A DNA stretch of 40,824 nt. Source: Paracoccus yeei ATCC BAA-599. GTDB taxonomy: Bacteria; Pseudomonadota; Alphaproteobacteria; Rhodobacterales; Rhodobacteraceae. The translations under genes were made by a program, and so were the position numbers. The stretch is from NCBI RefSeq assembly GCF_000622145.1, contig NZ_JHWH01000025.1, positions 40,364 to 81,187 on the forward strand, given 5' to 3'. Below, in pieces: positions 24,605 to 33,481 of this stretch. Within the stretch, counting starts at the first letter, position 1; each line of letters starts with the position of its first letter. A model generated the notes under the pieces. The model made no database searches and was not told the DNA's origin. It was given only the letters and a program-made list of their open reading frames with translations.

Positions 24605-25034
24605 CTCGCGCCAGCGGATGGAGCGGTTGCAGCAGCTTCAGACAGCCGGTCCGCATACGGTCGAGGACCTGGTGCGCGCCTTCATCGCGCCCGCCGCGGC
24701 GCTGTTCGACGACCCGCAGGGGCGCGCGTTCCTGCGCCTGCATGCCAGGCTGCACATGGAGCCCGAGGAACTGTCCTATGAACTGCGCCGGCTGGTCCAT
24801 AACGAGCCGACCCGCGCCTATGCCGATGCCTTCGCAGCATTGCTGCCCGAACTGACGACGCGCGAGATCTACCAGCGCATGTCGTTGCTGATCGGCGCCT
24901 ATCTCTATGCCTTTTCGGGCGCCAGCCGCCTGAACGAACTGGTCAAGGAAGAGGACGCCGATCCGATGGCGGGGCTGCTCGATACGGCGGTCGCCTTTGG
25001 CACGGCCGGCATGGTGCAGCCTGCCCGGACATGA
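24605..25034 (+). pseudogene. TetR-family regulator, DNA-binding domain deleted
   Basis: From about 24605 the plus strand encodes RMERLQQLQ, TVEDLVRAFIAPAAALFDDP, GRAFLRLHARLHMEPEELSY and LIGAYLYAFSGASRLNEL, then a stop at 25032-25034. This is the ligand-binding C-terminal domain of a TetR regulator (TetR_C family with FIxPxxAL and RAFLRLxAR). The N-terminal helix-turn-helix (about 60-70 residues) is absent; upstream the same frame is antisense to nicE. TetR proteins divergent from nic genes are known (NicS), so this was probably the local regulator. Exact break point is uncertain by about 20 bases. Confidence 0.75.
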
Positions 25035-25085
25035 TGCCGCGTCGTCCCGCAGGCCGGACGACCGGCGGCTGACTCGGCAGCGCGC

Positions 25086-26090
25086 CTAGCCTGCGGACGC
25101 CGTCGAGGATCTGCGCGGAACCAGCTCTGGCACCTCCGCCAGGGCCCGGCCGCCGGCGCCTTCGATGCGGGACAGCAGCAGTTGCACGGCCTGCTCCGCC
25201 ACCGCCGGCAGGTGCAGGTCGACCGCCGTCAGAGGCGGTTGCGACAGTTTGGCGCGCAACCCGTCATAGCGCGTCACGATGCGCAGCTGCGCCGGGATCT
25301 CGCGACCAAGGTCATGGGCGGCGCGCACCGCCCCGCTGGCAAAGGCGTCGATGGCGGCAAAGATGCCGTCGATGCCGGGTTCGGCCCCGAGCAGGCGCAG
25401 GGTGGCGCGATAGCCGGCCTCCTCGCCCCCGGCTTCGTCGAGATGGTCCAGCGTCGCGGGCAGCGCATGGTCGGCGACGAAGGCGCGATAGGCCGCCTCG
25501 CCCTCGATCTGGCTGGTGCGGGGACTGGTGCCGATCAGTGCCGCGATATGGCGGCAGCCCTGCCCCGCCAGATGCGCCAGCAGCAGCGTCGCCGTCTCGG
25601 CCGAGCGGATGTCGACCGAGGGGATGTCCGGCCGCCCTGGCACCGTCCCGATCGAGACGATGGGCGTGTTGCGCGCCTCGAAATGCGCGACCATGGGATC
25701 GTCGCGCATCGGCTCGACCAGGATCACCCCGTCGAAGCCGGCCGCGCTGCTGGCCTGGGCGGTCGGGTGCGGCGGGATCAGGCACAGGGCCAGGTCGCGG
25801 CTGAGCGCCGACATGGCGGCCGAGGCGGCGATCTCCATCAGAAAGCCCAGCCGCGACGGTCCGGCCGCGACCGCGAACGGCATCGAGGACGCCAGCGCGA
25901 TGGTCCCCGTCCGCCCGCTGCGCAGCGCCCGCGCCATGCTGCTGGGGTGATAACCCATCTGGGCCGCAAGGTCCTGGATGCGCCGGCGCGTGTCCGGGTC
26001 GACATGCCGCCGGCCGCTGAAGGCATGCGAGACCGTGGTGACCGAAACCCCCGCCGCCCTGGCCAGGTCCGAGATGGTGGGCTTGCTCAT
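25086..26090 (-). CDS. LacI-family transcriptional regulator
   Basis: A 334-residue LacI/GalR-type repressor. The N-terminal helix-turn-helix is classical: TISDLARAAGVSVTTVSHAF, then GRRHVDPDTRRRIQ and the hinge helix region MGYHPSSMARALRSGR. The rest is a periplasmic-binding-protein-like effector domain (VILVEPMRDDPMVAH, HIAALIGTSPRTSQIEGEAAYRAF, DGIFAAIDAFASGAVRAAHDLG). ATG 26090 lies 153 bases from the divergent permease gene, with two CG-centred palindromes in between, the kind LacI proteins bind. The effector is unknown; a nucleobase-like compound is suggested by the permease and amidohydrolase. Confidence 0.88.
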   Translation of the reverse strand: MSKPTISDLARAAGVSVTTVSHAFSGRRHVDPDTRRRIQDLAAQMGYHPSSMARALRSGRTGTIALASSMPFAVAAGPSRLGFLMEIAASAAMSALSRDLALCLIPPHPTAQASSAAGFDGVILVEPMRDDPMVAHFEARNTPIVSIGTVPGRPDIPSVDIRSAETATLLLAHLAGQGCRHIAALIGTSPRTSQIEGEAAYRAFVADHALPATLDHLDEAGGEEAGYRATLRLLGAEPGIDGIFAAIDAFASGAVRAAHDLGREIPAQLRIVTRYDGLRAKLSQPPLTAVDLHLPAVAEQAVQLLLSRIEGAGGRALAEVPELVPRRSSTASAG

Positions 26091-26146
26091 GCGTCCTCGT
26101 GACCGATTTCCGTGCAGCAGGGTAGCAGTCTGCCGACCAGAGGCAA

Positions 26147-26205
26147 CAAAACGTTTTGCACGAATCGGCGGGCATGCTAGCAAAGCCCTTAGCAAAACGA
26201 TTTGC
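26147..26205. promoter_or_regulatory. Pair of LacI-type operators between regulator and permease genes
   Basis: Site 1 is the perfect palindrome CAAAACGTTTTG (26147-26158), site 2 is GCAAAACGATTTGC (26192-26205). Both are centred on CG, as expected for LacI-family operators, and their centres are 46 bases apart. Site 2 ends 38 bases before the permease ATG at 26244; site 1 lies 57 bases from the regulator ATG. Together they would allow repression of the operon and autoregulation, possibly with looping. Confidence 0.75.
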
Positions 26206-26243
26206 ATAACATGCAGACAGCCCATCTCAACAGGGAAGACACC

Positions 26244-27581
26244 ATGACAACCGACCCTCACCCGCCGCTGGCGCAGGACCCTGTCGATCAGGTCCTGCCG
26301 CTTAAGGACCTGATTCTCTATGGTTTCCAGCATGTGCTGGTCATGGCGGCCTCGCCGATCACGGCGGTGTTCCTGGTCGCGCAGACGCTGGGCTTCGACC
26401 CGGCGCTGACCGTCTCGATCATCAGCGCGACCTTTCTGGTCTGCGGCATCGGCTCGATCCTGCAAAGCTACGGGCCGGGCGGCTTCGGGGCGCGGCTGCC
26501 CTTCATCATGGTGCCGGGCGGCGCGCCGATCGCCATCTTCCTGGCCATCGCCACGCAGACCGACGTGCAGACGGCCGTGGGCGCCGTGCTGATGACCGGG
26601 GTGTTCTACTTCCTGGCGCTGCCGGTGTTCCGGCGGCTGCTGCGGTTCTTTCCGCCCATCGTCGTCGGCACCATGCTGCTGCTGGTGGCTGTGAACCTGG
26701 TCAAGATCTATGGCGGCACCATCACCGGCCGCGCGGGCGAGGCGCATTTCGCCGATCCCGTCAACGTCGGCCTGGCGCTGGCCACCATCGCCCTGACAGT
26801 GATCTTTTCGCGGGTGTTCACCGGCACGTTGCAACGCATCTCGGTCATGCTGGGGCTGATCGCCGGCACGCTGATCGCGGCGGCGCTGGGGCGGCTTGAC
26901 CTGTCGGGCGTCATGCAGGGGCCGCTTCTGGCGGTGCCGCATCTCTTTCCCTTCGGCATGCCGAAATTCGACGTGCTCGCCGCGCTGCCGCTGATCGTCT
27001 TCTCGGTCATCTCGATGGCCGAGGCCACCGGCCAGACCATCGCCACCGCCGAGATCGTCGGGCGCAACGGCGACGCCCATGCCATCGTGCCGCGCACCAT
27101 CCGGGGCGACGCGCTGGCCTCGGTCCTGGGCGGGCTGTTCGGCACCTCGCTCATCATCACCTCGGGCGAAAACGTGGGCATCGTGCGGGCGACCGGCGTG
27201 CGCTCGCGCCACGTCACCGCCATGGCGGGGGTGATCCTGGTGGTGATCGCGCTGATCGCCCCGGTTTCGCGCCTGGCCAGCGTCCTGCCCGGGCCCGTGG
27301 TCGGCGGCACGGCAATCATCGTCTTTTCGATCATCGGGGTGATCGGCATCCATGTCCTCAGCCGCGTCGACCTGCGCGACCACGGGGCGATGTTCACCCT
27401 GGCCTCGGGCCTCGCCATGGGGCTGATGCCGATCCTGGTGCCCGGCATCTACACCCAGTTCCCGCAATGGAGCCAGATGATCCTCGGGAACGGCCTCGCC
27501 ATGGGCACGATCACGGCGGCGCTGGTCAACGCGATGTTCCAGCTGACCGTCCCGCGTTCCACCGAAAAGGAGCTTGCCTGA
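26244..27581 (+). CDS. NCS2-family nucleobase permease
   Basis: A 445-residue membrane protein of the NCS2 (uracil/xanthine/uric acid) family. Around 12 to 14 hydrophobic segments; family marks are LYGFQHVLVMAASPIT, GFGARLPFIMVPGGAP, the central acidic motif SMAEATGQTIATAEIV and the C-terminal substrate region FGTSLIITSGENVGIV. It probably imports a purine- or pyrimidine-like ring compound by proton symport. Start ATG 26244 follows AGGGAAG. Its TGA overlaps the next ATG by one base. Expression is presumably controlled by the LacI-type protein through the two upstream operators. Confidence 0.88.
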   Translation: MTTDPHPPLAQDPVDQVLPLKDLILYGFQHVLVMAASPITAVFLVAQTLGFDPALTVSIISATFLVCGIGSILQSYGPGGFGARLPFIMVPGGAPIAIFLAIATQTDVQTAVGAVLMTGVFYFLALPVFRRLLRFFPPIVVGTMLLLVAVNLVKIYGGTITGRAGEAHFADPVNVGLALATIALTVIFSRVFTGTLQRISVMLGLIAGTLIAAALGRLDLSGVMQGPLLAVPHLFPFGMPKFDVLAALPLIVFSVISMAEATGQTIATAEIVGRNGDAHAIVPRTIRGDALASVLGGLFGTSLIITSGENVGIVRATGVRSRHVTAMAGVILVVIALIAPVSRLASVLPGPVVGGTAIIVFSIIGVIGIHVLSRVDLRDHGAMFTLASGLAMGLMPILVPGIYTQFPQWSQMILGNGLAMGTITAALVNAMFQLTVPRSTEKELA

Positions 27582-28978
27582 TGGCCGACCTGCGCCAGAC
27601 CTTCGCCCGAACCGAAAACCTGATTGTTGCGCCCGGGCGGCTGATGCTGCCCCGGGGTCCGCAGCCGGGCATGGCGGTGCTGATCCGCGACGGCCGCTTT
27701 CACCGTGTCGACAGCGTCGGGCGACTGCGCGCGGCCCATCCCGAGGCCGCCGTGGCCGAACTGCCTGGCCACCTGCTCATGCCCGGCTTTGTCGACACCC
27801 ACACCCACCTGACGCAATCGCTGGGCAAGTCGCTGGTCTTCGGCGAGCCGTCCGAGATCTTTCGCCGCATCTGGGTGCCCCTCGAAGGCAGCCTGGACGA
27901 ACATATGGTCTATCTGTCCTCGAAGCTGGCGGCGCTGGAATGCCTGCGCGGGGGCTTCACCATGGCGGTCGATGCCGGCACCCGCTCGGCGGGCCATATC
28001 GGCCGGCTGGTCGATGCCGCGCGCGAAACCGGGCTGCGGCTGGTCGTGGCGCAGATCTGCAACGACCTCGGCGGCGCGGCGCAGGTTCCCGACCGGGCCC
28101 AGATCCTGCGCCGGGCCGAGGCGCATCTGGCCACCTATTGCGACGACGCGCTGATCCATCCTTCGCTCGCGATTTCCATCCCCGAGGTGGCCAGCGACGG
28201 GATGCTGCGCGACGTCTCGGCCATGGCGGCCGCGGCGGGGGCGACCTTCCAGACCCATGTGAACGAACACCTGGTCGCGGTCGAACGCTCGCTGGTCGCC
28301 AACGGCCGCCGGCCGCTGGAACACCTGGCCCATGTCGGCGCGCTGGGTCCCCAGACCCTGATCGCGCATTCCACGCTGGTCACGCCTTCGGAACTGAACC
28401 TGCTCTGCGACAGCGGCACGGCGGTGGCCTACAACCCCGTCGCCTCGGTCTGGAAGGGCAATGCCATCGCGCCGGCCCTGCAGATGCAGGCGCTTGGCAT
28501 CCGCTTCGGCCTGGGCACCGACGGCACCCGCGCCGACGGCTTCCGGCTGATGGATGCGGCCGAGTCGATGCAGCGCGCAGGCTATGGCCTGGCCTCGGGC
28601 GACAGTTCCTGCGGCGGCGGCTGGCTGTGGATCGAGGCCGCGACCAGCATGGCGGCCGAGGCCAGCGGGCTGGGAGCCGTGACCGGCACCATCGCCGAGG
28701 GCCTGGCCGCCGATTTCCTGCTGGTCGACCTGGACCGGCCCGAGTTCACGCCCTCGCACGACCTGACGTGGGAGCTGGTCCGCTATGGCAACCGCGACCA
28801 GATCGACGCCGTCTTCACCAATGGCCGGCTGCGCCTGGTCCAGGGCTGGCCGGTCGATTGGGACGCCCGCGCCCTGCTGCGGGAAATCCGCGCCCTGACC
28901 ACCCCCGCCATCGCCGCCGCGCCGATCCAGCGCATCCATCCGACCGCCGACAGCCTGCTGGCAGCGAGGACCGCTTGA
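27581..28978 (+). CDS. Amidohydrolase/deaminase of the ATZ/TRZ type
   Basis: A 465-residue metal-dependent hydrolase. The metal site is complete: His74 and His76 (VDTHTHLTQS), His226 with Glu229 (THVNEH), His263 (IAHSTLV) and Asp314 (LGTDGT). YNPVASVWKGNAIAP is the family substrate loop. Relatives are guanine, 8-oxoguanine, S-adenosylhomocysteine and triazine deaminases or chlorohydrolases. The partner permease suggests deamination of an imported ring compound, but the actual substrate cannot be read from sequence. AGGAG lies 10 bases before ATG 27581, inside the permease 3' end. Confidence 0.82.
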   Translation: MADLRQTFARTENLIVAPGRLMLPRGPQPGMAVLIRDGRFHRVDSVGRLRAAHPEAAVAELPGHLLMPGFVDTHTHLTQSLGKSLVFGEPSEIFRRIWVPLEGSLDEHMVYLSSKLAALECLRGGFTMAVDAGTRSAGHIGRLVDAARETGLRLVVAQICNDLGGAAQVPDRAQILRRAEAHLATYCDDALIHPSLAISIPEVASDGMLRDVSAMAAAAGATFQTHVNEHLVAVERSLVANGRRPLEHLAHVGALGPQTLIAHSTLVTPSELNLLCDSGTAVAYNPVASVWKGNAIAPALQMQALGIRFGLGTDGTRADGFRLMDAAESMQRAGYGLASGDSSCGGGWLWIEAATSMAAEASGLGAVTGTIAEGLAADFLLVDLDRPEFTPSHDLTWELVRYGNRDQIDAVFTNGRLRLVQGWPVDWDARALLREIRALTTPAIAAAPIQRIHPTADSLLAARTA

Positions 28979-29685
28979 CCCTTTCCGTCTTTCTTCTGCT
29001 GTCGCTGCTGGTCGGCGGCGCGGCCTTCATCCAGGGCGCGGTCGGCATCGGCTTTGCGCTGATCATGGCGCCGGTCTTCGGCTTCTTCGACGCAAGCTAT
29101 CTGCCGGTCACGCTGCTGATCCTGATGCTGCCGCTGAACTTCCTGGTCGCCTGGCGCGAGCGCGAGGCGATCGACCGCCCCGGCGCAAGCTGGATCACGG
29201 CCGGGCGGTTCTTCGGCACCTTCCTGGGCATGGCGGTTCTGGTCGCGCTTTCGGTGCGCCAGCTTGAAATCGCCGTCGGGCTTCTGACCATCCTTGCCGC
29301 GCTGATCGCGCTGCTGGCGCCGCCCTTTTCGCCCGGCCGCCCGGCGGCGCTGGGGGTGGGGCTCTTCACCGGCGTGACCGAGACCGCGACCGGGATCGGC
29401 GGCCCGCCGCTGGCGCTGCTTTACCAGCACGCCCCGGGCCCGGTGCTGCGCGCCACTGTCGCCACCTGCTTCCTGGTCGGAGAGTTGATCTCGCTGGCCG
29501 TCCTGCTGGTCGCGGGCCGCGTCGGGACCGATCAGCTCGGGGCGGCGCTGGCGCTGGTGCCGGCGGTGCTGGCGGGCAGCTGGCTTTCGCGCCACGTCCA
29601 CGCCCGCATCAACGGCCCGGCCCTGCGGCTGGCGGTGCTGATCTTCTCCATCGTCAGCGGCGCGGCGCTGGTCCTGAAGGGCTGA
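28975..29685 (+). CDS. TauE/SafE-family (TSUP) membrane transporter
   Basis: A 236-residue membrane protein with about seven to eight hydrophobic segments. The two TSUP half-repeats are visible: GGAAFIQGAVGIGFALIMAP near the N-terminus and GVTETATGIGGPPLALLYQH in the second half. The family moves organic or inorganic anions, often sulfur compounds such as sulfite or sulfoacetate. Start TTG 28975 overlaps the previous stop as TTGA, with GCGAGGA upstream; no ATG is suitable. Third gene of the LacI-controlled operon, so it may export a product of the amidohydrolase. Confidence 0.8.
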   Translation: MTLSVFLLLSLLVGGAAFIQGAVGIGFALIMAPVFGFFDASYLPVTLLILMLPLNFLVAWREREAIDRPGASWITAGRFFGTFLGMAVLVALSVRQLEIAVGLLTILAALIALLAPPFSPGRPAALGVGLFTGVTETATGIGGPPLALLYQHAPGPVLRATVATCFLVGELISLAVLLVAGRVGTDQLGAALALVPAVLAGSWLSRHVHARINGPALRLAVLIFSIVSGAALVLKG

Positions 29686-29686
29686 A

Positions 29687-29803
29687 CGACCCTGCGCTGC
29701 GTGCTCGGGCCGGGCGCGACGCCGGGGATCATCAAGGCCAACAGCGTCAGCGCCATCATGGCGTTCGACGGAAAGCCATTGTGGGTGAATCGCGCCCCTT
29801 GAC
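29687..29803 (+). other. Short coding-like remnant between TSUP and reductase genes
   Basis: In one frame this piece reads GATPGIIKANSVSAIMAFD followed by GKPLWVNRAP and a stop. It is continuous after the TSUP stop but has no start or ribosome site and I recognise no family. It may be the 3' end of a lost gene. The remaining bases to 29853 hold only the presumed promoter of the reductase gene. Confidence 0.2.
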
Positions 29804-29853
29804 GGGCGGGGCGGGCCGCGCTTCCCTGCCGCAGCGCGGCACAGGGGGCAGGA

Positions 29854-30813
29854 ATGGAACAAAGACGGCTTGGACACCGCGATGTGGGCGCCATCGGCCT
29901 TGGCACGATGAGCTTTGGCGGCATCTTCGGCGCGACGGACGAGACCACCTCGCTGGCCTGCCTCGATGCGGCGGTGGATGCGGGCATCAGCCATTTCGAC
30001 ACCGCCAACATCTATGGCATGGGCGTGTCGGAACAGATCCTGGGCCGCTGGGGCCGCCGGGACATTCACCTTGCGACGAAATGCGGCATCGTCACCGCGC
30101 CCTCGCGCGCGGTGCGCAACGACGAACCCTATATCCGCCAATGCCTCGAGGACTCGCTGCGCAGGCTGAAGCGCGACCATGTCGATCTTTACTACATCCA
30201 CCGCCGCCAGCCCGAGATCCCCGTCGAGGATCTGGCCGGGACGATGGCGCGGCTGGTGCAGGAAGGAAAGATCGGCGGCTATGGCCTGTCCGAGATCGCG
30301 CCCTCGACCTTGCGCCGCGCCCATGCCGTCCATCCCGTGACCGCGGTTCAGAACGAGTTCTCGCTGTGGACGCGGCTGCCCCAGCTTGGCCTGATCCAGG
30401 CCTGCCGCGACCTCGGCGTGGCCTTCGTCGCCTTCTCTCCGCTGGGCCGGGGGATGTTCGGGCGCACACCGATGGAACGCGACTTCCGCGCCGGCATCGA
30501 CTTTCGCGACACCAACCCGCGGTTCACCGAGCCGAACTTCTCGGCCAATCTGGCGGCCATCGCGCCGTTCCGGAAGCTTTGCGCCGCGCGCGGCTGGACG
30601 GTCCCCGGCGCGGCCCTGGCCTGGGTGCTGGCGCAGGGCGATCACATCATCCCGATCCCGGCCACGCGGACGGCGGATCACCTGCGCGACTGGCAGCCCC
30701 CCGCCCTTGCGCCCGAGGATATCGCCGAGATCGAGCGCGTCCTTCCGGCCGGGTTTGCGCACGGCGACCGCTATGGCGATCACCAGATCGCTTTCGTGGA
30801 ACGCTACGCCTAA
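29854..30813 (+). CDS. Aldo/keto reductase
   Basis: A 319-residue TIM-barrel oxidoreductase. The AKR tetrad is readable: Asp in HFDTAN, Tyr in NIYGMG, Lys in LATKCG and His in LYYIHR. Further family marks are QNEFSLWTR, AFSPLGRGMF and the NADPH-binding end IIPIPATRTADHL. It reduces an aldehyde or ketone, or dehydrogenates a sugar, with NADP(H). ATG 29854 follows GGGGGCAGGA. It stands alone between two regulated clusters and its substrate is unknown; it need not belong to either. Confidence 0.85.
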   Translation: MEQRRLGHRDVGAIGLGTMSFGGIFGATDETTSLACLDAAVDAGISHFDTANIYGMGVSEQILGRWGRRDIHLATKCGIVTAPSRAVRNDEPYIRQCLEDSLRRLKRDHVDLYYIHRRQPEIPVEDLAGTMARLVQEGKIGGYGLSEIAPSTLRRAHAVHPVTAVQNEFSLWTRLPQLGLIQACRDLGVAFVAFSPLGRGMFGRTPMERDFRAGIDFRDTNPRFTEPNFSANLAAIAPFRKLCAARGWTVPGAALAWVLAQGDHIIPIPATRTADHLRDWQPPALAPEDIAEIERVLPAGFAHGDRYGDHQIAFVERYA

Positions 30814-30852
30814 GGACGGTGCCGCCGCCCGTCATTCGGGGCGCAGGGGGCC

Positions 30853-32328
30853 CTAGCCGGGGTTCATCCGGCCGATGATGCGGATCCCCTCGGGGATCGC
30901 CGCCTCATTGATCGAGGAATAGCCCAGGCGAAAGAACGGGCAGGGCTCGGGCGGGGTTTCGAAAAAGACGTGCCCCGGCTCGATCAGCACGCTTTCGGCG
31001 CGCAGCCGCCGGGCCAGGTCCGCGCTGTCGACATCCGGCGCGCCCCGGATCCAGACGCTGGACCCGCCCGAGGCCGCCGCGCCCGCGATCACCAGCGAGG
31101 TGCGCGAAATCGCCTCCTCGAGCACCTGGCGCCGGGCCTTCAGCGCCTGCCGCAGCCGCACGATATGGGCGTCGTAATGACCTTGGGCCAGAAAATAGGC
31201 GGTGATGCGCTGCAGATGCGCGGGCGGGTGGCGCAGCATGATCGCGCGCAGGTCGCGCGCCCGCGCGATCAGGGGGGCGGGCGCGACCATGTAGCCGATC
31301 CGCAAGCCGGGAAACAACGCCTTGGAAAAGCTGCCGATATAGATGACCCGTCCGGCCCGGTCCAGGGACTTCAGCGCGGGCGCCGGCGGCGCCAGATAGG
31401 ACATCTCGAAATCGTAATCGTCCTCGATGATCAGGAAATCCTCGGCCGCGGCCCGCGCCAGCAGTTGGCGGCGGCGGTCCAGCGGCATGGTCGCGCCGGT
31501 CGGGATGTTGTGGCTGGGCGTGACGATCACCAGCCGGGTGCCGGGCGGCAGGTCGGCCGGATCAAGGCCCCCGCCCCGCAGCGGCAGAAAGGTGGTGGGG
31601 CTTTGCGCCCGGCGCAGCGCCTCGGCGAAATCGGGGTATCCCGGCTCCTCGGTCACGGCCAGCCGGTCGGGGCGGGCCAGCAGCTCGATCGCCAGGAACA
31701 GCGCGTTCTGCGCGCCCAGCGTCACCAGCACCTCGTCGGGGCGGGCCTGGATGCCGCGCCGGGGCAGGCTGTTCGAGCAGATATAGTCGATCAGCAACGC
31801 GTCATCGACGCCATACTGGTCCGCCGCCAGTTCCGCGAAATCGCGCGTGCCCCAGGCCCGGCGCGCGCAGTCGCGCCAGGCGTGGTGGTCGAACAGCGCC
31901 GGATCGGCCTGGCCATAGATGAACGGATAGCGATAGTCGCGCCAGTTCGCCGGCTTGCGGATCACCCGCTGGCGCTGCGGGACATGGGCCAGCCAGCCCT
32001 CCCAGTCGACCCCAGCCCCGACCCCGGCCGCGCCGCCGCCGCCCTGCGCCCGCAGCCGGCCGTGCGGCACCGTGGCCGCGACCATCACGCCCGAGCGCGG
32101 CGCCGTCTCCAGATAGCCCTGGCTGACCAGTTCCTGATAGACCAGCGTCACCGTCATGCGCGACACCCCCAGCGCATCGGCAAGCCCCCGCGACGAGGGC
32201 AGCCGCACCCCCGGCGGGGCCCGGCTTTCCAGAATCGCCCGCACGATCGCCGCCGCCAGCCGGCCCTGCAGGGTCGGCGCGTCGTTGTCGCGCAGCAGGA
32301 TGATCTCGGGCGGGATACGGTTCGGCAT
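30853..32328 (-). CDS. tauR: TauR: MocR-type activator of taurine genes
   Basis: A 491-residue GntR/MocR regulator: winged helix at the N-terminus (LAAAIVRAILESRAPPGVRL, LPSSRGLADALGVSRMTVTL) fused to an aminotransferase class I-like domain that binds PLP (SHNIPTGATMPLDRR, EDDYDFEM, and the Schiff-base region IGSFSKALFPGLRIGYM with Lys). It is divergent from tauA. The TauR motif CTGGACTTAA lies directly before its ATG, so it probably represses or limits its own synthesis while activating tauABC. The ATG has no good ribosome site (TAAGTCCAG precedes it). In Rhodobacter the orthologue activates taurine use with taurine as signal. Confidence 0.88.
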   Translation of the reverse strand: MPNRIPPEIILLRDNDAPTLQGRLAAAIVRAILESRAPPGVRLPSSRGLADALGVSRMTVTLVYQELVSQGYLETAPRSGVMVAATVPHGRLRAQGGGGAAGVGAGVDWEGWLAHVPQRQRVIRKPANWRDYRYPFIYGQADPALFDHHAWRDCARRAWGTRDFAELAADQYGVDDALLIDYICSNSLPRRGIQARPDEVLVTLGAQNALFLAIELLARPDRLAVTEEPGYPDFAEALRRAQSPTTFLPLRGGGLDPADLPPGTRLVIVTPSHNIPTGATMPLDRRRQLLARAAAEDFLIIEDDYDFEMSYLAPPAPALKSLDRAGRVIYIGSFSKALFPGLRIGYMVAPAPLIARARDLRAIMLRHPPAHLQRITAYFLAQGHYDAHIVRLRQALKARRQVLEEAISRTSLVIAGAAASGGSSVWIRGAPDVDSADLARRLRAESVLIEPGHVFFETPPEPCPFFRLGYSSINEAAIPEGIRIIGRMNPG

Positions 32329-32360
32329 CTGGACTTAAAATCGTCTCGATCTGGTCATAT
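32329..32360. promoter_or_regulatory. TauR-type direct repeat between tauR and tauA
   Basis: CTGGACTTAA (32329-32338) and CTGGTCATAT (32351-32360) are direct repeats whose starts are 22 bases apart, two helical turns. The first equals the TauR recognition motif I recall from Rhodobacter capsulatus; the second is a weaker copy. The first repeat abuts the tauR start codon; the second lies 108 bases before tauA. Confidence 0.7.
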
Positions 32361-32467
32361 CCTTCGGCCCCTTCCCCTGCAACATTTCCTGCCATGACGT
32401 GACGCTGAACGCACGCGACCAAGGCCCGCCGGACCATCCGCCGGGCCGCACACAGGGAGAATAACGC

Positions 32468-33481
32468 ATGATGACGACCCTTTCCGGGCGGCGGCTGGCC
32501 GCCCTGGGCATGACCGCCGTGCTGCTGTCGGGAACCGCAGCAAGCGCCGAAACCGTGGTCGTGGGCTACCAGCAGATCGTTGGCCCCTTCGTCGCGGCCA
32601 TCGCCGACGGACGCCTCGACGCCGCCGCGAAAAAGGCGGGCGTAGAGATCGACTGGCGCCAGTTCAGCTCGGGCGGCGACATCTCGACCGCGCTCGCCTC
32701 GGGCAACGTGCCGGTCGGCGTGATCGGCTCGACCGGGATCGCGGCGGCGGCGACGCGCGGCGTCGATTTCCAGCTGTTCTGGATCCTCGACAACATCGGC
32801 AAGTCCGAGGCGCTGGTCGCCCGCAACGGCTCGGGCATCGAAAAGCCCGCCGATCTGGTCGGCAAGAAGGTGGCGGTGCCCTTCGTCTCGACCTCGCATT
32901 TCCACCTGCTCGTCGGGATGGAGAAGGTCTGGGGCATCGACCCGAAGCAGGTCCAGATCCTGAACATGAAGCCGCCGCAGATCATGGCCGCCTGGCAGCG
33001 CGGCGACATCGACGCGGCCTATGTCTGGCCGCCGGCGCTGACCCAGCTTCTGGCGGACGGCACGGTGATTTCCGACAGCGAACAGGTGGGCGCGGCCAGC
33101 GTGCCGACCTTCGACGGGCTGGTGGTGGCCAGCGATTTCGCCGAAGTCCACAAGGACTTCATGACCGAGTTCACCAAGGCCCTGGCCGCAGCCTATGCCG
33201 ATTACAACGCCAACAAGGCCGCCTGGACCGCCGAATCCGAACCGGTCAAGGGCATCGTCAAGATGATCGGGGGCGATCCGGCCGGCACGGTCCAGGCGCT
33301 GAACATGCTGTCCTTTCCGGACGCGGCGGCGCAGGTCTCGGACAGCTGGCTGGGCGGCGGCGCCACGCGGGCGCTTGGCGAAAGCGCGGCCTTCCTGGTC
33401 CAGCAGAAGCAGATCGACAAGGCGCTGCCCGATTACGCCCCCTATGTGAACGCAAGCTTCGCCCAGGCTGCGGCAGAATGA
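32468..33481 (+). CDS. tauA: Taurine ABC transporter, periplasmic binding protein
   Basis: A 337-residue SsuA/TauA-type substrate-binding protein. Residues 1-27 are a signal peptide ending TAASAETV. The mature part has the taurine-binding pattern: [23 protein letters not shown]-like [51 protein letters not shown]. It captures taurine in the periplasm for TauBC. ATG 32468 follows AGGGAGA. The stop overlaps the tauB start (ATGA). First gene of the tau operon, divergent from tauR. Confidence 0.92.
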   Translation: MMTTLSGRRLAALGMTAVLLSGTAASAETVVVGYQQIVGPFVAAIADGRLDAAAKKAGVEIDWRQFSSGGDISTALASGNVPVGVIGSTGIAAAATRGVDFQLFWILDNIGKSEALVARNGSGIEKPADLVGKKVAVPFVSTSHFHLLVGMEKVWGIDPKQVQILNMKPPQIMAAWQRGDIDAAYVWPPALTQLLADGTVISDSEQVGAASVPTFDGLVVASDFAEVHKDFMTEFTKALAAAYADYNANKAAWTAESEPVKGIVKMIGGDPAGTVQALNMLSFPDAAAQVSDSWLGGGATRALGESAAFLVQQKQIDKALPDYAPYVNASFAQAAAE

